From contig CM037878.1 in NCBI GenBank assembly GCA_021292165.1, positions 3,534,001 through 3,598,000 of the forward strand: 64,000 nucleotides of DNA, written 5' to 3'. The position numbers were made by a program, and so were the translations under genes. The stretch comes from Shinisaurus crocodilurus. Its lineage: Eukaryota; Chordata; Lepidosauria; Squamata; Shinisauridae. The notes below the pieces were generated by a model that ran no database searches, was not told where the DNA came from, and saw nothing but the letters and a program-made list of their open reading frames with translations. Below, piece after piece: positions 11,950 through 22,857 of the stretch; positions within the stretch are counted from its first letter, which is position 1, and the number at the start of each line of letters is the position of its first letter.

Positions 11950-12310
11950 AACTTCTCTAAGCACATCACATATATTATCTCAGTCATCATCACACAGCAA
12001 CCTTGAAAACCAGGCCAGTATTACTGTTGTCAACCAGGGCTTTTTTTCTGGTGGAACTCACCGGAACTGAGTTCCAGCACCTTTTCTTCTATTACTTGCA
12101 TTACAATTTAATCGCCATCTACTCCCGAGGAAATGTAATCCAAGAGTTCCGGTACCCTTTTCTCCAGAAAAAAAGCACTGTTGTCAACCATATGAAAAAC
12201 TGGTAGTTTGTCTAAGACCACCCAGAGAGTTCATAGGTGGACTGAGAATTGAACTGATAATTTCTGACAGAGGGCTCATGCTCTTAACCACTACGCTACA
12301 CCAGCACATC
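11950..12310 (-). mobile_element. MIR-like tRNA-derived SINE split by a hAT MITE
   Basis: The minus strand starts near 12305 with GTGTAGCGTAGTGGTTAAGAGC (tRNA-like A box) and a degenerate B box. After an interruption at 12035-12180 it continues with a CTTGCTGTGTGATGATGACTG-like core. The two halves join cleanly if the 146-bp MITE and one copy of its TTGTCAAC duplication are removed. Confidence 0.55.
12035..12180. mobile_element. 146-bp hAT MITE, CAGGGCTTTTTTTCTGG family
   Basis: The terminal inverted repeats are CAGGGCTTTTTTTCTGG and CCAGAAAAAAAGCACTG, with a perfect TTGTCAAC duplication (12027-12034 and 12181-12188). GGAACTGAGTTCC forms an internal palindrome. Confidence 0.9.
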
Positions 12311-13351
12311 CTTGAGTACTTTGCTTGCAGACAGACAAAGAGACGCAAAGTACAGAGGCAATAGGCGATGTCTCTTACTGTATAGTGTATGCATTTTACA
12401 CCATGAGAAATGCTGGTGCGAATTCATTTAGTCCTATATAAGAACTGCTGGAGATGCCTGGAAGAAGAGATAGGTCAGTGGTAGAGCCCATGTGTTGCAT
12501 CATGCATGAAATGCCAGGTTCAACCCCTAGCACATCCTGTAAAGAAAAAAAAAAGGAAAGGAAAGAATGATTTGGGTGATGTGGAAACCCTCTTCCTGAG
12601 ATCCAGGAGAGCAGCTGCCATTCAGAGTAGGCAATACTGGTTAGATGGACAAATAGTCTGATTGGATAGAGTGAGAAGGCTAATCATTTCCCAGAGCTAC
12701 CACTCTAATATCCAATGTATAAACCTATGTAGATGTGAATTATATCCCAGCATTCAATCTGAAACTACCTGTGGAAATGATAAATTCTTGAGCTCATAAA
12801 TAAAGAGGATATAGGAAGGGGATTAAATGGTAAATGACACAATACTGTCAAAGGGATCTAGATTTAAGCACTGTTATTGTAAGAGATCAAATTTTAACAT
12901 CAACTATAAAAGCAGAAGCAGAGAGAAATCATACAGTTTCAATAGAATTTGGAATACTCATACCTGGACCCCAAGCAACTTACATGGAAATGAGTTCCAT
13001 TGAAATAAAATGGGACGAAGGTCTGTTTTCATACATGACACTAAAAAAATATTTTACTTACAGCAGCCTGCCCCAAACCAGTGCCCTCTGAATATGTTGG
13101 ACTACAAACCAAATGATGGGAGTTGTAGCACAGAGGTCGCTGCAGCCCTGTGCAGTCTTGTTACCAAACTTTGCAAGAAGCAACAGGCTTCCTCTCTACA
13201 TACACACACACACACACACACACCTCTTTTTCTTTTCTGGAGCTTGCAGGATGCTGCAAACAATTCATTCCTTAAAATGCTATTCATTGCTTCTTGGAGG
13301 GACGTTTCAGAACCAGGAAGTGCAAAGGTGTATGTGTGTGGGAGAGACTGC

Positions 13352-13745
13352 CCCCCTGAGAACTAAGGTTCCCAAGCGGTCTCCTTTGCTCTACTAAACT
13401 TCTGGATCCTCCGTTTTTCTGCCTTCCCTTTCTTTCTTTTTTGCTGCTTTCCAAAGAGTGCCCAGGACTCGCCGCGCCTTTTCGCCCACCCCTCCTCTTT
13501 ATTTTTCTATGAATCTATATCCTGAACTGTTTTCATTGTGCCTATTGCTGGGCTCTGAGCGTTCAGCTCTTATTCTTTTCCCATTTCTTTTGCAAATCCC
13601 TGAAGACAGTCCCTGAAATCTGCTCTGCTTGCCGATGCCCTTTGCAAAGCAGCAAAAAAGAAAGAAAGGGAAGGCAAAAAACGGAGGATCCAGAAGTTTA
13701 GTAGAGCAAAGGAGACCGCTTGGGAACCTTAGTTCTCAGGGGGGT
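13352..13745. repeat. Inverted repeat with about 110-bp arms inside a hAT element
   Basis: The arm 13352-13460 (GAGAACTAAGGTTCCCAAGC and onward through CTTCTGGATCCTCCGTTTTT) is inverted at 13632-13745. It is followed by a direct repeat of AAAGAGTGCCCAGGACTCGC (13453 and 13761). Confidence 0.75.
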
Positions 13746-14240
13746 AGAACTGCTCTCGCCAAAGAGTGCCCAGGACTCGCTGCGCCTTTTCGCCCTCCCC
13801 TCCTCTTTATCTTTCTTCTGAAGTTTCCCGGTTGCCTGAAGTACAGGAGCAACGCTTTCTTCAGCTGAGCTCTCTTCAGCTGAGCTCGGCAGCCCTTTCC
13901 AAAACGCGTGGGGAGGGAGCCCTGAGCCCAGGGAGGCAGCACTGGGGTGGTAGGGGCGCGTGTGCAGCGGTTTGTCCCAACTCCCCACTGTCCCGTTCTC
14001 CCGCCGCCTTGTTAGTGCCTCTAGTAGTGTGTTTTGCAGGGCTTCTGATTGGCGCCCTCTTTAGCCCTGCGCCCTAGGCAGCGGCCTAGTTGGCCTAGTG
14101 GTAGAACCGGCCCTGCTCTGAGCCATTGTCCAAACACAGAGCCGCCGTCCACTTGCACACACGCCAGACACCCGGTCCTCTGCTGCGGCTGTTTCCCCCA
14201 TGGCCCTCCAGATGTTTTTGGACTGCAACCCAGTGTGGTG

Positions 14241-14507
14241 GGAGAGCCGGTGTGGCGTAGTGGTGAGAGTGCTGGACTGGGACTTGGGAAATCCAGGTTC
14301 TAGTCCCAGCATGGCCATGAAGCTCACTGGGTGACTTTCGGCCAGTCACTGACTCTCAGCCTAACCTACCTCACAGGGTTGTTGTGAGGATAAAAATGGA
14401 GAGGAGGAGATTCTTGTAAGCGCCTTGGGCTCCTTGCAAGAGGAAAAACGGCGGGGTATAAGTGTAATGTGATGATGATGATGATGATGATGATGACGAT
14501 GATGATA
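14241..14507 (+). mobile_element. tRNA-derived SINE, Sauria type
   Basis: The A box TGGCGTAGTGG and B box GGTTCTAGTCC match the Pol III consensus well. The body and tail match the copy at 231. It ends in a GAT-repeat tail (14470-14505). It has inserted into the left half of a palindromic MITE whose CTCCAGATGTTTTTGGACTGCA lies just upstream. Confidence 0.85.
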
Positions 14508-14762
14508 TCCCCCATTATAATCCAGCATAGACAATGGTTTATTGCCTGCAAGGTTTGTTTGGCCTCCACAGTGAAGACAGCCAGATAGATTCCTTATGTG
14601 GCTACATATTCTGGCGACCATCCTGACCCACACATGGGTGGTTTGAGTTCACAGAGCTGTTACTGCTAGCTGACTTTCTCATTCCCATGGAAGATCCGGA
14701 CGGTGACTTCTTACACATGTATAGGTGCTTCATTCTCTGGTATGATGATGTGTAACCAGCAC

Positions 14763-14926
14763 CAGGGCCGGTGCTACCATGAGGCCAACTAGGCAGCTGC
14801 CTAGGGCGCAGGGCTAAAGGGGGCGCCAGAAACGCCTTGAAAAAAATACAGCACTCTCAAGTGGGAAGGGGGGGCGCTAAATATCTGATCTTGCCTAGGG
14901 CACCAAACTGCCTTGCACCAGTCCTG
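14763..14926. mobile_element. hAT MITE, CAGGGCCGGTGC family
   Basis: The same 165-bp-type element with a perfect duplication ACCAGCAC (14755-14762 and 14927-14934). Confidence 0.9.
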
Positions 14927-15507
14927 ACCAGCACTAAGGCAAATTGACAGCATTTTTGTCCCTTGAAAGATCATGGTTGTTCATGACCAGGAGAACATGA
15001 TCCTTGCCGTTGGGATCTGCCCGTAATCCCCCGGCCATGTCCTCTGCCAGAATATAGCAATTATGTGGGTGGTATTATTTTGCACATCTGCCTGGGAAAT
15101 AGGAACTCAGGAGACCCATTCTCAGCCATGCTACTGACTAGCAGCATTTGTGGCCACAGGGCAGTGGGGGAGTCTCATTTCTGCCTATCTGGTTGGTTGG
15201 TGATCCTTGTTTACCCAAGTCGGCAGGGGTGTTGCAGGAAGTCATCCATTTGGCCCAAGATCTGCTCACGCAAATCACTTGTTCATGTAATAAGTATTAG
15301 GTTTGGCCTCAAGCCATTCCTTAAAAAATGTTTCACCTACAATTACCATTTTTTTGCCCTATAATTCATTTCCTGTGTAGGTTTTAAAGCATTTTTTTTT
15401 TTTTAAATTAATTGAAAAGTGGCTGCTCCAGTTTGTTCTGAGTTTTGTTTGCATGCTTTACTTTGTTTTTTTGTTTTAGAATGGGCATCAAACTTAACTT
15501 AATAACA

Positions 15508-16000
15508 TTAGAACATGAGAAGGGCCCCGCTGGACCAGACCAAAGGTCCATCTAGTCCAGCATTCTGTTCACACAGTGGCCAACCAGCTGCCCACAGGAA
15601 AACCACAAGCAGGACATGAGTGCGACAGCACCCTCCCGCCCAAGTTCCCCAGAAACTGGTGCACATAGGCATCCTGCCTCTGATACTGGGGGTGGCATAG
15701 AGCCAGTCAGGACTAGTAGCCATTGATAGCCTTCTCCTCCATGAATTTGTCCAATCCCCTTTTTAAAGCCCTCCAAGTTGGTGGCCATTGCTACATCTTG
15801 TAGAAGTGATTTCCATAGTTTAACTCTGCGCTGTGTGAAGAAGTCTTTCCTTTTAACTGTCCTGAATCTCCCACCAATCAGCTTCATGGGATGTGACCCC
15901 CTTCGGGTTCTAGTATTATGAGAGAGGGAGAAAAACGTTTCCCTGTCTGCTTTTTCCACACCATGAATAATTGTGTACACCTTTATCATGTCTCCCTCCC
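15508..16000 (-). mobile_element. CR1-type LINE 3' part
   Basis: The minus strand encodes DMIKVYTIIHGVEKA, MKLIGGRFRTVKRKDFFTQR and TNLEGFKKGIGQ, then a 3' UTR with CTGGACTAGATGGACCTTTG. Confidence 0.75.
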
Positions 16001-16266
16001 CTACTCACCCTTTTTCTTAGCTAAACACCTTCCAAGTTAAGAAACCTGCTTGCATTATTCAGGGTGGGATGTTTCTGGCCCGGGGTGGGTGGGTGGGATA
16101 GAATCTGCAAAACATGGGCGATCAGAAAAGGCAATGTGAAGTTATTCCCTCTTCTTTGTTTCCTTGATGGATTTTCCACAGTAAGAAAAAAGATAGAAGA
16201 AGTGGTGAGAGAAGACAGGAGGGTTATGAGTGGAAGGTAAAAGCCTCATCTGGAAACACCCTAAGG

Positions 16267-16401
16267 CAGTGTTCTCCAACCTTGGGTCCCCAGATGTTTT
16301 TGGCCTACAGCTCCCAGCATGCCCCAGCCAGCGTAGCTGGCTGGGGCATGCTGGGAGTTGTAGGCCAAAAACATCTGGGGACCCAAGGTTGGAGAACACT
16401 G
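16267..16401. mobile_element. Palindromic hAT MITE, CAGYGTTCTCCAACC family
   Basis: A full 135-bp palindrome, the same family as 1218. No convincing target duplication remains. Its right arm is the left border of a 358-bp duplication (see 16347). Confidence 0.8.
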
Positions 16402-16704
16402 CTTTGAGCCGAGCACAGAACAGGCCTTCAAGGCTTGTAGAGTGATGGGAGTGTATAATCTCAAAGATGTAATGGGCCAAAGACCATCCATGGATTAATA
16501 ATCCAGGCTAGAGAGTCCTCTCGGCAAGAGCAAAGAGATCCCATCTCAAAGAAGTGCCTACAGAGGAATCCAGACTCAAACTAAAGGGAATCAGGAGAAA
16601 TGGCCCACACTTCCTTTTCCCTCTGGAATTTAGAGTCATTCTACAAAAACCGATGGGCACCATAAGAGTCAGGACAAATGAAAGAAGTATTTGTTCATGG
16701 TGTG
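16347..16704 (+). repeat. 358-bp direct duplication, left copy
   Basis: It matches 20918-21275 at a constant offset of 4571 with no gaps and only three differences that I can see (16411, 16526 and 16693 areas). It starts in the right arm of a palindromic MITE. Confidence 0.85.
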
Positions 16705-16824
16705 TGTGGGTGTGTGGGTGATCGCCTGATGATGATGATGATACATATTCAGTGGCTGTTAGTCACCCTAAGACGAATAAAGCCCTCTGTGTTCAGGAGA
16801 AATGGACCTCTGGATACCATCAGT

Positions 16825-17005
16825 TAGTGAGGAGCAACTGCAGGGCTGAGCTTCAAGCTCCGCGAGGGAGCATCAACAGGAGAGGACTGCCACCTTCAAG
16901 CCCTGGATGGCTGTGGGCTTATCAGAAGCTCTGGCTGGCCACCATGAGAAGCAGAACGCTGGACTAGATTGGACCCAAGATAGGCTCCTCCTGTGGTCTT
17001 ATGAG
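16825..17005 (+). mobile_element. CR1-type LINE 3' fragment
   Basis: CTGGCTGGCCACCATGAGAA then GCAGAACGCTGGACTAGATT and CTCCTGTGGTCTTATG match a CR1-related 3' end. Confidence 0.5.
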
Positions 17006-17822
17006 GGTACCTGAAAAGATAAGTGGGCACGACAGACTGGCACATTATGTGCAGAAGTTTCGTTGGAAGGTACAGGAAGCTACAGATGTATATTACTGCA
17101 GTGCACTCTAGAATAGCACTCTAGAATAGCACTCTAAGAACTTTGTGTGTGCTGTGGCACACTTCTTTGGCACACTTGCCAAAGAAGCTGGCTCTGCCTG
17201 GAGCCCCACTAACCTGACCTGGGTGATCGTCACGCTAACAGACAGAGTATGGGCAAAAAAACTCCATCCACATGGGATCTGGCCACAGGAGCATAGTAGG
17301 TTGACACCTTGTAGATGTAGCTGGTTTTCTCAGGAAACTCTCCAGAGATCAGAAGAGCCCTAAAGCCAGGGGCAAGGCTAGCTCTAATTGTTTTGTTAGC
17401 TTTGATCTCTCCTGTGGAAAGCACAGCACAGACCAGATAGAAATCTAGGTTGTGGCTGGATGGCTCCAAGACAGATCCTCACCTGCCGGTGGCAGTTTCA
17501 TTCTGGGGCAAATGGGTTTCCTCCATTCCACCTGCTTGCATTCTTGAGCCTCAATGTGCACATCGGGGCAGTCCCCTCTGGGCAGCAGCGTACAGACCAC
17601 GGGGGGGGGGAGGGGGGAGAGATGCCACGTCCACATTAGGCTTGCTGGAGTGGCCACTGGCAGCTGCCTCCCTTGCCATCTCCTGGCTAGATCGCTGGTG
17701 CCACAGCTGTGCCCAGGATCATGCCGTGTGTCACCCCGTTGGCTAGTCAGTTTAAAACAAAGGTGCACTCATTTTGAATGTGTTTATTTACTTTATTCAA
17801 AGCAGTTATATCAGTAGATTAG

Positions 17823-17978
17823 TGAGAGGCCATCACTCAGTGGCAGAGCGCATGCTTTGCTTTGCATGCCTACAGTCCCTGGGATGCTGTCTCAGTCCAC
17901 AGCATCTCCAGGTAAGCCTGCCTGAAACCCCGGAGAGCCGCTGCTGCCAGTCAGTGTCGACAATATTGGGCTAGAACT
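17823..17978 (+). mobile_element. tRNA-derived SINE, partial
   Basis: It is A-box-like at ATCACTCAGTGGCAGAGCGC and then has the typical CTGAAACCCCGGAGAGCCGCTGCTGCCAGTCAGTG body. It is cut at GGGCTAGAACT by a palindromic MITE (17979-18116); the SINE tail resumes after it (GGGCTAGTGG). Confidence 0.65.
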
Positions 17979-18116
17979 CAGGGCTCTCCAACCTTGGGTC
18001 CCCAGATGTTGCTGGCCCACAGCTCCCAGAATCCCTCTTGCCATTAGCCATGCTGGCTGGGTATGCTGGGAGCTGTAGGCCAGCAACATCTGGAGACCCA
18101 AGGCTGGAGAGCCCTG
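17979..18116. mobile_element. Palindromic hAT MITE variant
   Basis: The arms begin CAGGGCTCTCCAACCTTGGG and the element is 138 bp. It has inserted into the tRNA-derived SINE that starts at 17823; flanks GGGCTAGAACT and GGGCTAGTGG suggest an imperfect duplication. Confidence 0.7.
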
Positions 18117-18775
18117 GGCTAGTGGACCAAGCAGGCACTGACTCAGGATAAGGCCGCTTCCGAGGTTCTCATGCACTTTGAGATGCTCACAACTATTCAG
18201 GTTTGTGGGATGTGTGAATTTCAAGGGAGCAGAAAGAACTGCAGTAAGATTACGGACATTTCTTGAGGCATCCGTAGGAAGAAGGGTGCACATTTCTGCC
18301 ACACAGGCAGCTTTACATTTTTCTTTCTTTGAACAGCAACTCCACTCTTCCCAATTCTACATTACGCCTTGCTTTGCTTTGCTTTTTTTATAATGTTCAG
18401 GGTAGAATATGGGGGCGAGGGCTGCTGTTCAAAAGATGACGATGATGATGCCAGCAATGATGACAAGAATGAGTACATTTGCATCTCCCTCTTCCAAGAA
18501 GTTCAGAGGGGCATATATAGTTTTCACATGCACCAGTGTGCACCAGGTACATGGAACTACCCCTGCAGTTCTCTGGGCTGGCGTGGCCTTTGTCTTTGGA
18601 AATCAACCATTTAAAGCCAACACCCTGAACGTGAAAAAGAAAACTTTTTATGAGATGAAACTTGTGATCCAAACAAGCCCAGGTGGTCCTTTTGCAGGCA
18701 AAATAGAAGTGGAGACCAGAGACAACCTTCTGTTCTGGGAAAGGGTGTGGGGCTGCAAAGATTCAAAGAATGTTC

Positions 18776-18807
18776 TGGTTTGGTTTGGTTTGGTTTGGTT
18801 TGGTTTG
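18776..18807. repeat. TGGTT pentanucleotide array
   Basis: About six TGGTT units. Confidence 0.9.
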
Positions 18808-18845
18808 CTTCTTTATAAACTGCATGGGACACTCCACCCTTACAT

Positions 18846-18906
18846 CACCTAATCCTAGACATGTTTTCTCAGAAGTAAGCCCCATTGAGTACAGTGGGGC
18901 TTAGTT
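18846..18906. mobile_element. Short dispersed repeat, AAGTAAGCCCCATTGAG family
   Basis: CCTAGACATGTTTTCTCAGA, AGTAAGCCCCATTGAGTACA and GTGGGGCTTA; related copies lie at 20441-20517 and 29383-29460. Confidence 0.6.
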
Positions 18907-19709
18907 TCTTGAAAGGACTGCAGCTTGTCTTTCCAAAAAAGCTCTTTGTGATCCAAACATTCCACCACCGGAAGCGAGTAGGTGTGTGATCTGAAAGGTG
19001 TGCGCCAGGCCAGCACCCTCCGAGAAATTTCAGGGGATCCTCATGGGCACATCTCTTAGGTGGTGCCTGGAGCCCTAAAGATGCTGCTGCCCCACAAGCC
19101 ATGTCTGGGGCTGCCTGTAGGGTTGGGCTGACCCTGCGCCCATGCTCAAGAAGACAATTCTGTCAATGCAGCCCTGTCAAAACAGTGATAAAACCACATG
19201 ACAGGCTGACAAGCAACTCTGGGTCTTCCTGATGCTCTTTGTGACATACATGGTTTATTTTAATGAGGGACAGAAGACTAAAGATAAATTTTAGTTTAAG
19301 AAGGCAGTTCCTGGTTGATGGGAAAACAGTTTTCTCTGACTGATGGCTGCTGTATTCGAGCTAGTATTTATTTGCTTTACTTTTGTGCGTGTGTTTTAAT
19401 ATTTTAATGATGTATGTCACTCTGGGTAGCTTTTTGAGGGAGAGCGTGACTAATAACTTCATAAACAAATAACATTTAAGGGAAAATGAATTTAAGGCTC
19501 CCATATTTTTTAAAACTGCCATTACTGTCAACTCCATGTCGATCAGAGTCCCAAAATTGGTCCATGTACCAATGAAAGCAGGGGTGGGCCGACTTAGGAC
19601 TTGCGTGGTATCTTTCATACACACACACACACACACACTTGCTCACAATCTCTGAAAAGCTAAGGCATAACTAATCTGTCTTAAGCAATCTTGAGCCTGC
19701 GCTCTTGCT

Positions 19710-19800
19710 TAAGAACATAGGATGGGCTTTGCTGGATCAGGCCATGGGATCCATCAAGCTCAGAATTCTTTGCAAGAATTCCAGCAACCAGCAGACACTA
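19710..19800 (-). mobile_element. CR1-type LINE 3' fragment
   Basis: AAGAACATAGGATGGGCTTT and GCTGGATCAGGCCATGGGAT are the reverse complement of a CR1-related end. Confidence 0.5.
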
Positions 19801-20440
19801 CAAGGTGATCCACCAGAAATCGGCTAGTGGTCCACCAATAGACCGCAGTCTGCCCCTGCCTGCCCCTTGGCCTGGAAGAACCAATGTGTCCTCCTACACC
19901 ACAGTGAGACTCTGGTTATTACAGTGAAAGTCCCATGGACCTTTCTCCTGCTGAGGAATTTTCGGCTGAGGAAGATAAGAACCACATTCAACCATGTTAG
20001 ATCAGATATGGCATGATGACAGTACTGTCGGATGTGAATTGAATTGCTCAATACAGGAACTGTCCAAGGCGATCATCGGTATTACTCAGAGAACCAAGAT
20101 AAGAATGTCTTTGAGCAAAGAGGTGATGGTATCATCCATCTCTGAGAGCCTGCGCCTCAACTTTTCCCATCTCCTTTACTTCACACGTTGATTCAGCATT
20201 CTGGAGTCAGAGGGATCCTTCTTTCTCCAGACTTCAGTGTTGATTCACATGTCCTAACTGTGTCATAATTACGTGGACACGGTGTTGCATTTTAACAGAT
20301 ACTCATCCCTGGAGTTTCTTGCAAAAGGGCTAACTGACTGTTAAAAGAGGCCTCATATAAGTGAGCGATGTACTTATTGAGATGTGCAACTCTTCCGAAC
20401 CCTTGGGCCCTGCGTGGGTAACCATGCTGTCTTATCACAT

Positions 20441-20517
20441 TAACAGCACAGTCCTACACGTCTGCTCAGAAGTCAGTCCCACTGAGTTCAGTTGGGCTTC
20501 TTTCCAGGTTAGTGAGT
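20441..20517. mobile_element. Short dispersed repeat, AAGTAAGCCCCATTGAG family
   Basis: ACAGCACAGTCCTACACGTC, TGCTCAGAAGTCAGTCCCAC and GAGTTCAGTTGGGCTTC. Confidence 0.6.
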
Positions 20518-20917
20518 GTCGGAAACCAGCTATAGGCTGTGATTCATCTGACGCATGTCACTTCCTTAAGTGATCCACCAAAGTTGATGGGACTTATTTC
20601 CAAGTAAATGGGCTCAGCATTGAAACGCCAACTTCCCAACAGTCGATCTTCTTCCCATTTTAAAGAAGGAGAAACTGAGGCACAGTAGCGTCGGCAGAGG
20701 AAAACTCAGAACTGCTGTGCCGCCCATGCTCCTCTCTCAGTGTCAGATCTCTCTCTGCATATGCCCTCGCGCACTGATGGACCTCTCTGTGCCCATTCTC
20801 CATTTCCTGGCTGTCAGATCTCCTAGTGGGTGGTGGGCACTGGGCACTACCCCCTTTTTATTGTTACTTTTAGAATTGTGATTGTTTATGTTGTAAGCCA
20901 TCTTGGAAGTTGTAAGC

Positions 20918-21275
20918 CATGCTGGGAGTTGTAGGCCAAAAACATCTGGGGACCCAAGGTTGGAGAACACTGCTTTGAGCCAAGCACAGAACAGGCCTTC
21001 AAGGCTTGTAGAGTGATGGGAGTGTATAATCTCAAAGATGTAATGGGCCAAAGACCATCCATGGATTAATAATCCAGGCTAGAGAGTCCTCTCGGCATGA
21101 GCAAAGAGATCCCATCTCAAAGAAGTGCCTACAGAGGAATCCAGACTCAAACTAAAGGGAATCAGGAGAAATGGCCCACACTTCCTTTTCCCTCTGGAAT
21201 TTAGAGTCATTCTACAAAAACCGATGGGCACCATAAGAGTCAGGACAAATGAAAGAAGTATTTCTTCATGGTGTG
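20918..21275 (+). repeat. 358-bp direct duplication, right copy
   Basis: The partner of 16347-16704. It carries the same half MITE but lacks the other arm, which shows that the copy boundary fell at the MITE centre. Confidence 0.85.
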
Positions 21276-21675
21276 GTTTCAGTGAACAAATAAATCAACA
21301 ATGCGCTACCTTAACGGGTTGTTGTAAGGATTACGGCAAAGCACATTGAACACTCAAAAGCATCATCTAAATGTTAAGCATTCTTACTAGTTAGGCGCAC
21401 CAAGGAAGCACCTCCGAAAAGGTGCCACTTGTAACAGCGGTGATGATGATTTCACAACTAGATGCTTCCTTAATTGTAGCAGGAGACAGGAAACTCTGCT
21501 CTGTGGTGCTGTGACCCAGTTTTCCTAATGCTTCGGCCTGGATTGCCACTATGAGTCACCATGCCCTGACACAGCCCGGTGTTCAAAAATCCCTTAGGAG
21601 CGAGCGAGTGGGTCAGAACTTGGAAATGGATCTCAGCATTAAGTCACCTGCCCTAAGATCCACTGAGAGGGAAAG

Positions 21676-22110
21676 ATGTGGTGGTGGCTGTACCAGGTGG
21701 ATACTGGTGGTGTGAATGGGCCCAGAGTTCAAACTGCCCCCTTCAGACTACTTCCTAAAAGAGCAGCCAGGCTGGTGGGGACTAGGAAGAGGGCCTTTTC
21801 TGTGGCGGCCCCCAAGTTATGGAACTCCCTCCCCAGTGACCTTCGCCATGCCCCCTCCTTGATGAGCTTCCGCTGTGCTTTAAAAACATGGTTTTTCAGG
21901 CGGGAATATGGGGTGGGTTAGGATTTTTTTAAAAAAAACTTTTATATTGTTTTAATTGTGTTTGTTTTAATTGTGTTTGTTTTAATTGTGTTTTAATGGT
22001 GTCTTAATCATATTTTATTGTATTTTATTCTGTTGTACATCGCCCAGGTTGGCCAGGTGACCGGCCAGATGGGCAATTTAAAAATATAATAAATAAACAA
22101 TATAATAAAT
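21676..22110 (+). mobile_element. L2 LINE 3' fragment
   Basis: It encodes ARLVGTRKRAFSVAAPKLWN, SLPSDLRHAPSL and WFFRREYGVG, the last part of the L2 protein, then TACATCGCCCAGGTTGGCC and an AATAAATAAA tail. A TTTTAATTGTGTTTG unit is repeated near 21950-22000. Confidence 0.85.
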
Positions 22111-22153
22111 AAATAAAATGGAATCCTATGTAGTAGCACTAACAGCATGTAGT

Positions 22154-22512
22154 AGCACTGACTTCTAAAGAGGGCCTTTTCTTCAGGGGCCCCACACCCC
22201 TGGGAAGGGCTGCCATGGGAGGCCCACAGGCCCCAACACTGCAGGCATTTAGGCTTTACTCTGGCCTCCCCCTGATCATGTTCTACTAGATTGTTCTGGT
22301 TTATAGCTGCAGTTGTGTTGCAGGTCTTCAGTGCTGCCTTGGCCAGATGTTTTATTGCAGGTCTTTGTTGTTTTTATGAATTTTTGCCGTGCTGTCTCAT
22401 GACTGTATCACTTTTTTAATTATATGGTATTTTATTGTTGTCAGCTGCTTTGGGAGGTCTCCTGCCCTGAACGGTGGCCTAGAACTATTTCAAATAAACA
22501 AATAATAAAATG
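22154..22512 (+). mobile_element. L2-like LINE 3' fragment, older
   Basis: It begins AAGAGGGCCTTTTCTTCAGG (matching the RAFS region) and ends GCCTAGAACTATTTCAAATA AACA-type. It is much more diverged than its neighbour. Confidence 0.55.
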
Positions 22513-22525
22513 CAATCATGCAGGG

Positions 22526-22639
22526 CAGCCTTTCCCAACCTACTGCCTTCCAGATGTGTGTGTTGGACTACAACTGCCATCATTGCCAGCTGACTGGGGC
22601 TGATGGGAGTTCCAGTCTAGTACAACTGGAGGGAAGGCT
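22526..22639. mobile_element. Palindromic MITE, diverged
   Basis: It starts CAGCCTTTCCCAACC, with TGTTGGACTACAACTGCCATC on one side and CTGGAGGGAAGGCTA on the other. Confidence 0.6.
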
Positions 22640-22761
22640 AATGTAGGTATCTCCTGGCTTGTTTGCTTTAATGACAGGGAAATACAGTCCTTGTGCCAGT
22701 GAAGAACTGTGGCTGAGAAGGAGGGCACAGACTTTATATTCAGGAGAGGAGCCATCTTTTT

Positions 22762-22857
22762 TCCACTTGAGACCCTGGAGAGCTACTGACAGCGGTGTAG
22801 ACATTGCTGGGCTGGATGGTCTAAGGGTCTGACTCAGTTCCATGTCTTCTTCGGCAG
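22762..22857 (+). mobile_element. tRNA-derived SINE, 3' fragment
   Basis: It matches only the body and tail (CCTGGAGAGCTACTGACAGCGGTGTAGAC, then GGTCTGACTCAG). It ends exactly where the inverted-arm element before exon 2 begins. Confidence 0.5.

Larger units (their letters stand above)
11347..14115. mobile_element. 2.77-kb hAT element with nested insertions
   Basis: The left end CAGGGCCGGTGCAAGGCAG and the right end CTAGTGGTAGAACCGGCCCTG belong to the CAGGGCCGGTGC family, and a perfect CTCTGAGC duplication flanks both (11339-11346 and 14116-14123). Inside are an L2 tail scrap, a MIR-like SINE with its own MITE (12035-12180), a CA repeat and a 110-bp inverted repeat (13352 and 13745). I see no transposase frame, so it is a non-autonomous carrier. 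Confidence 0.82.
18120..20900. other. Unassigned sequence with small repeats
   Basis: Apart from the short repeats, CR1 scrap and microsatellites listed, nothing was recognised. Open frames up to 147 codons here have no domain signature. Confidence 0.4.

Noticed and set aside
14241..14330. tRNA gene, because of good A and B boxes
   Set aside because: No cloverleaf could be drawn, and the boxes belong to the head of a Sauria-type SINE.
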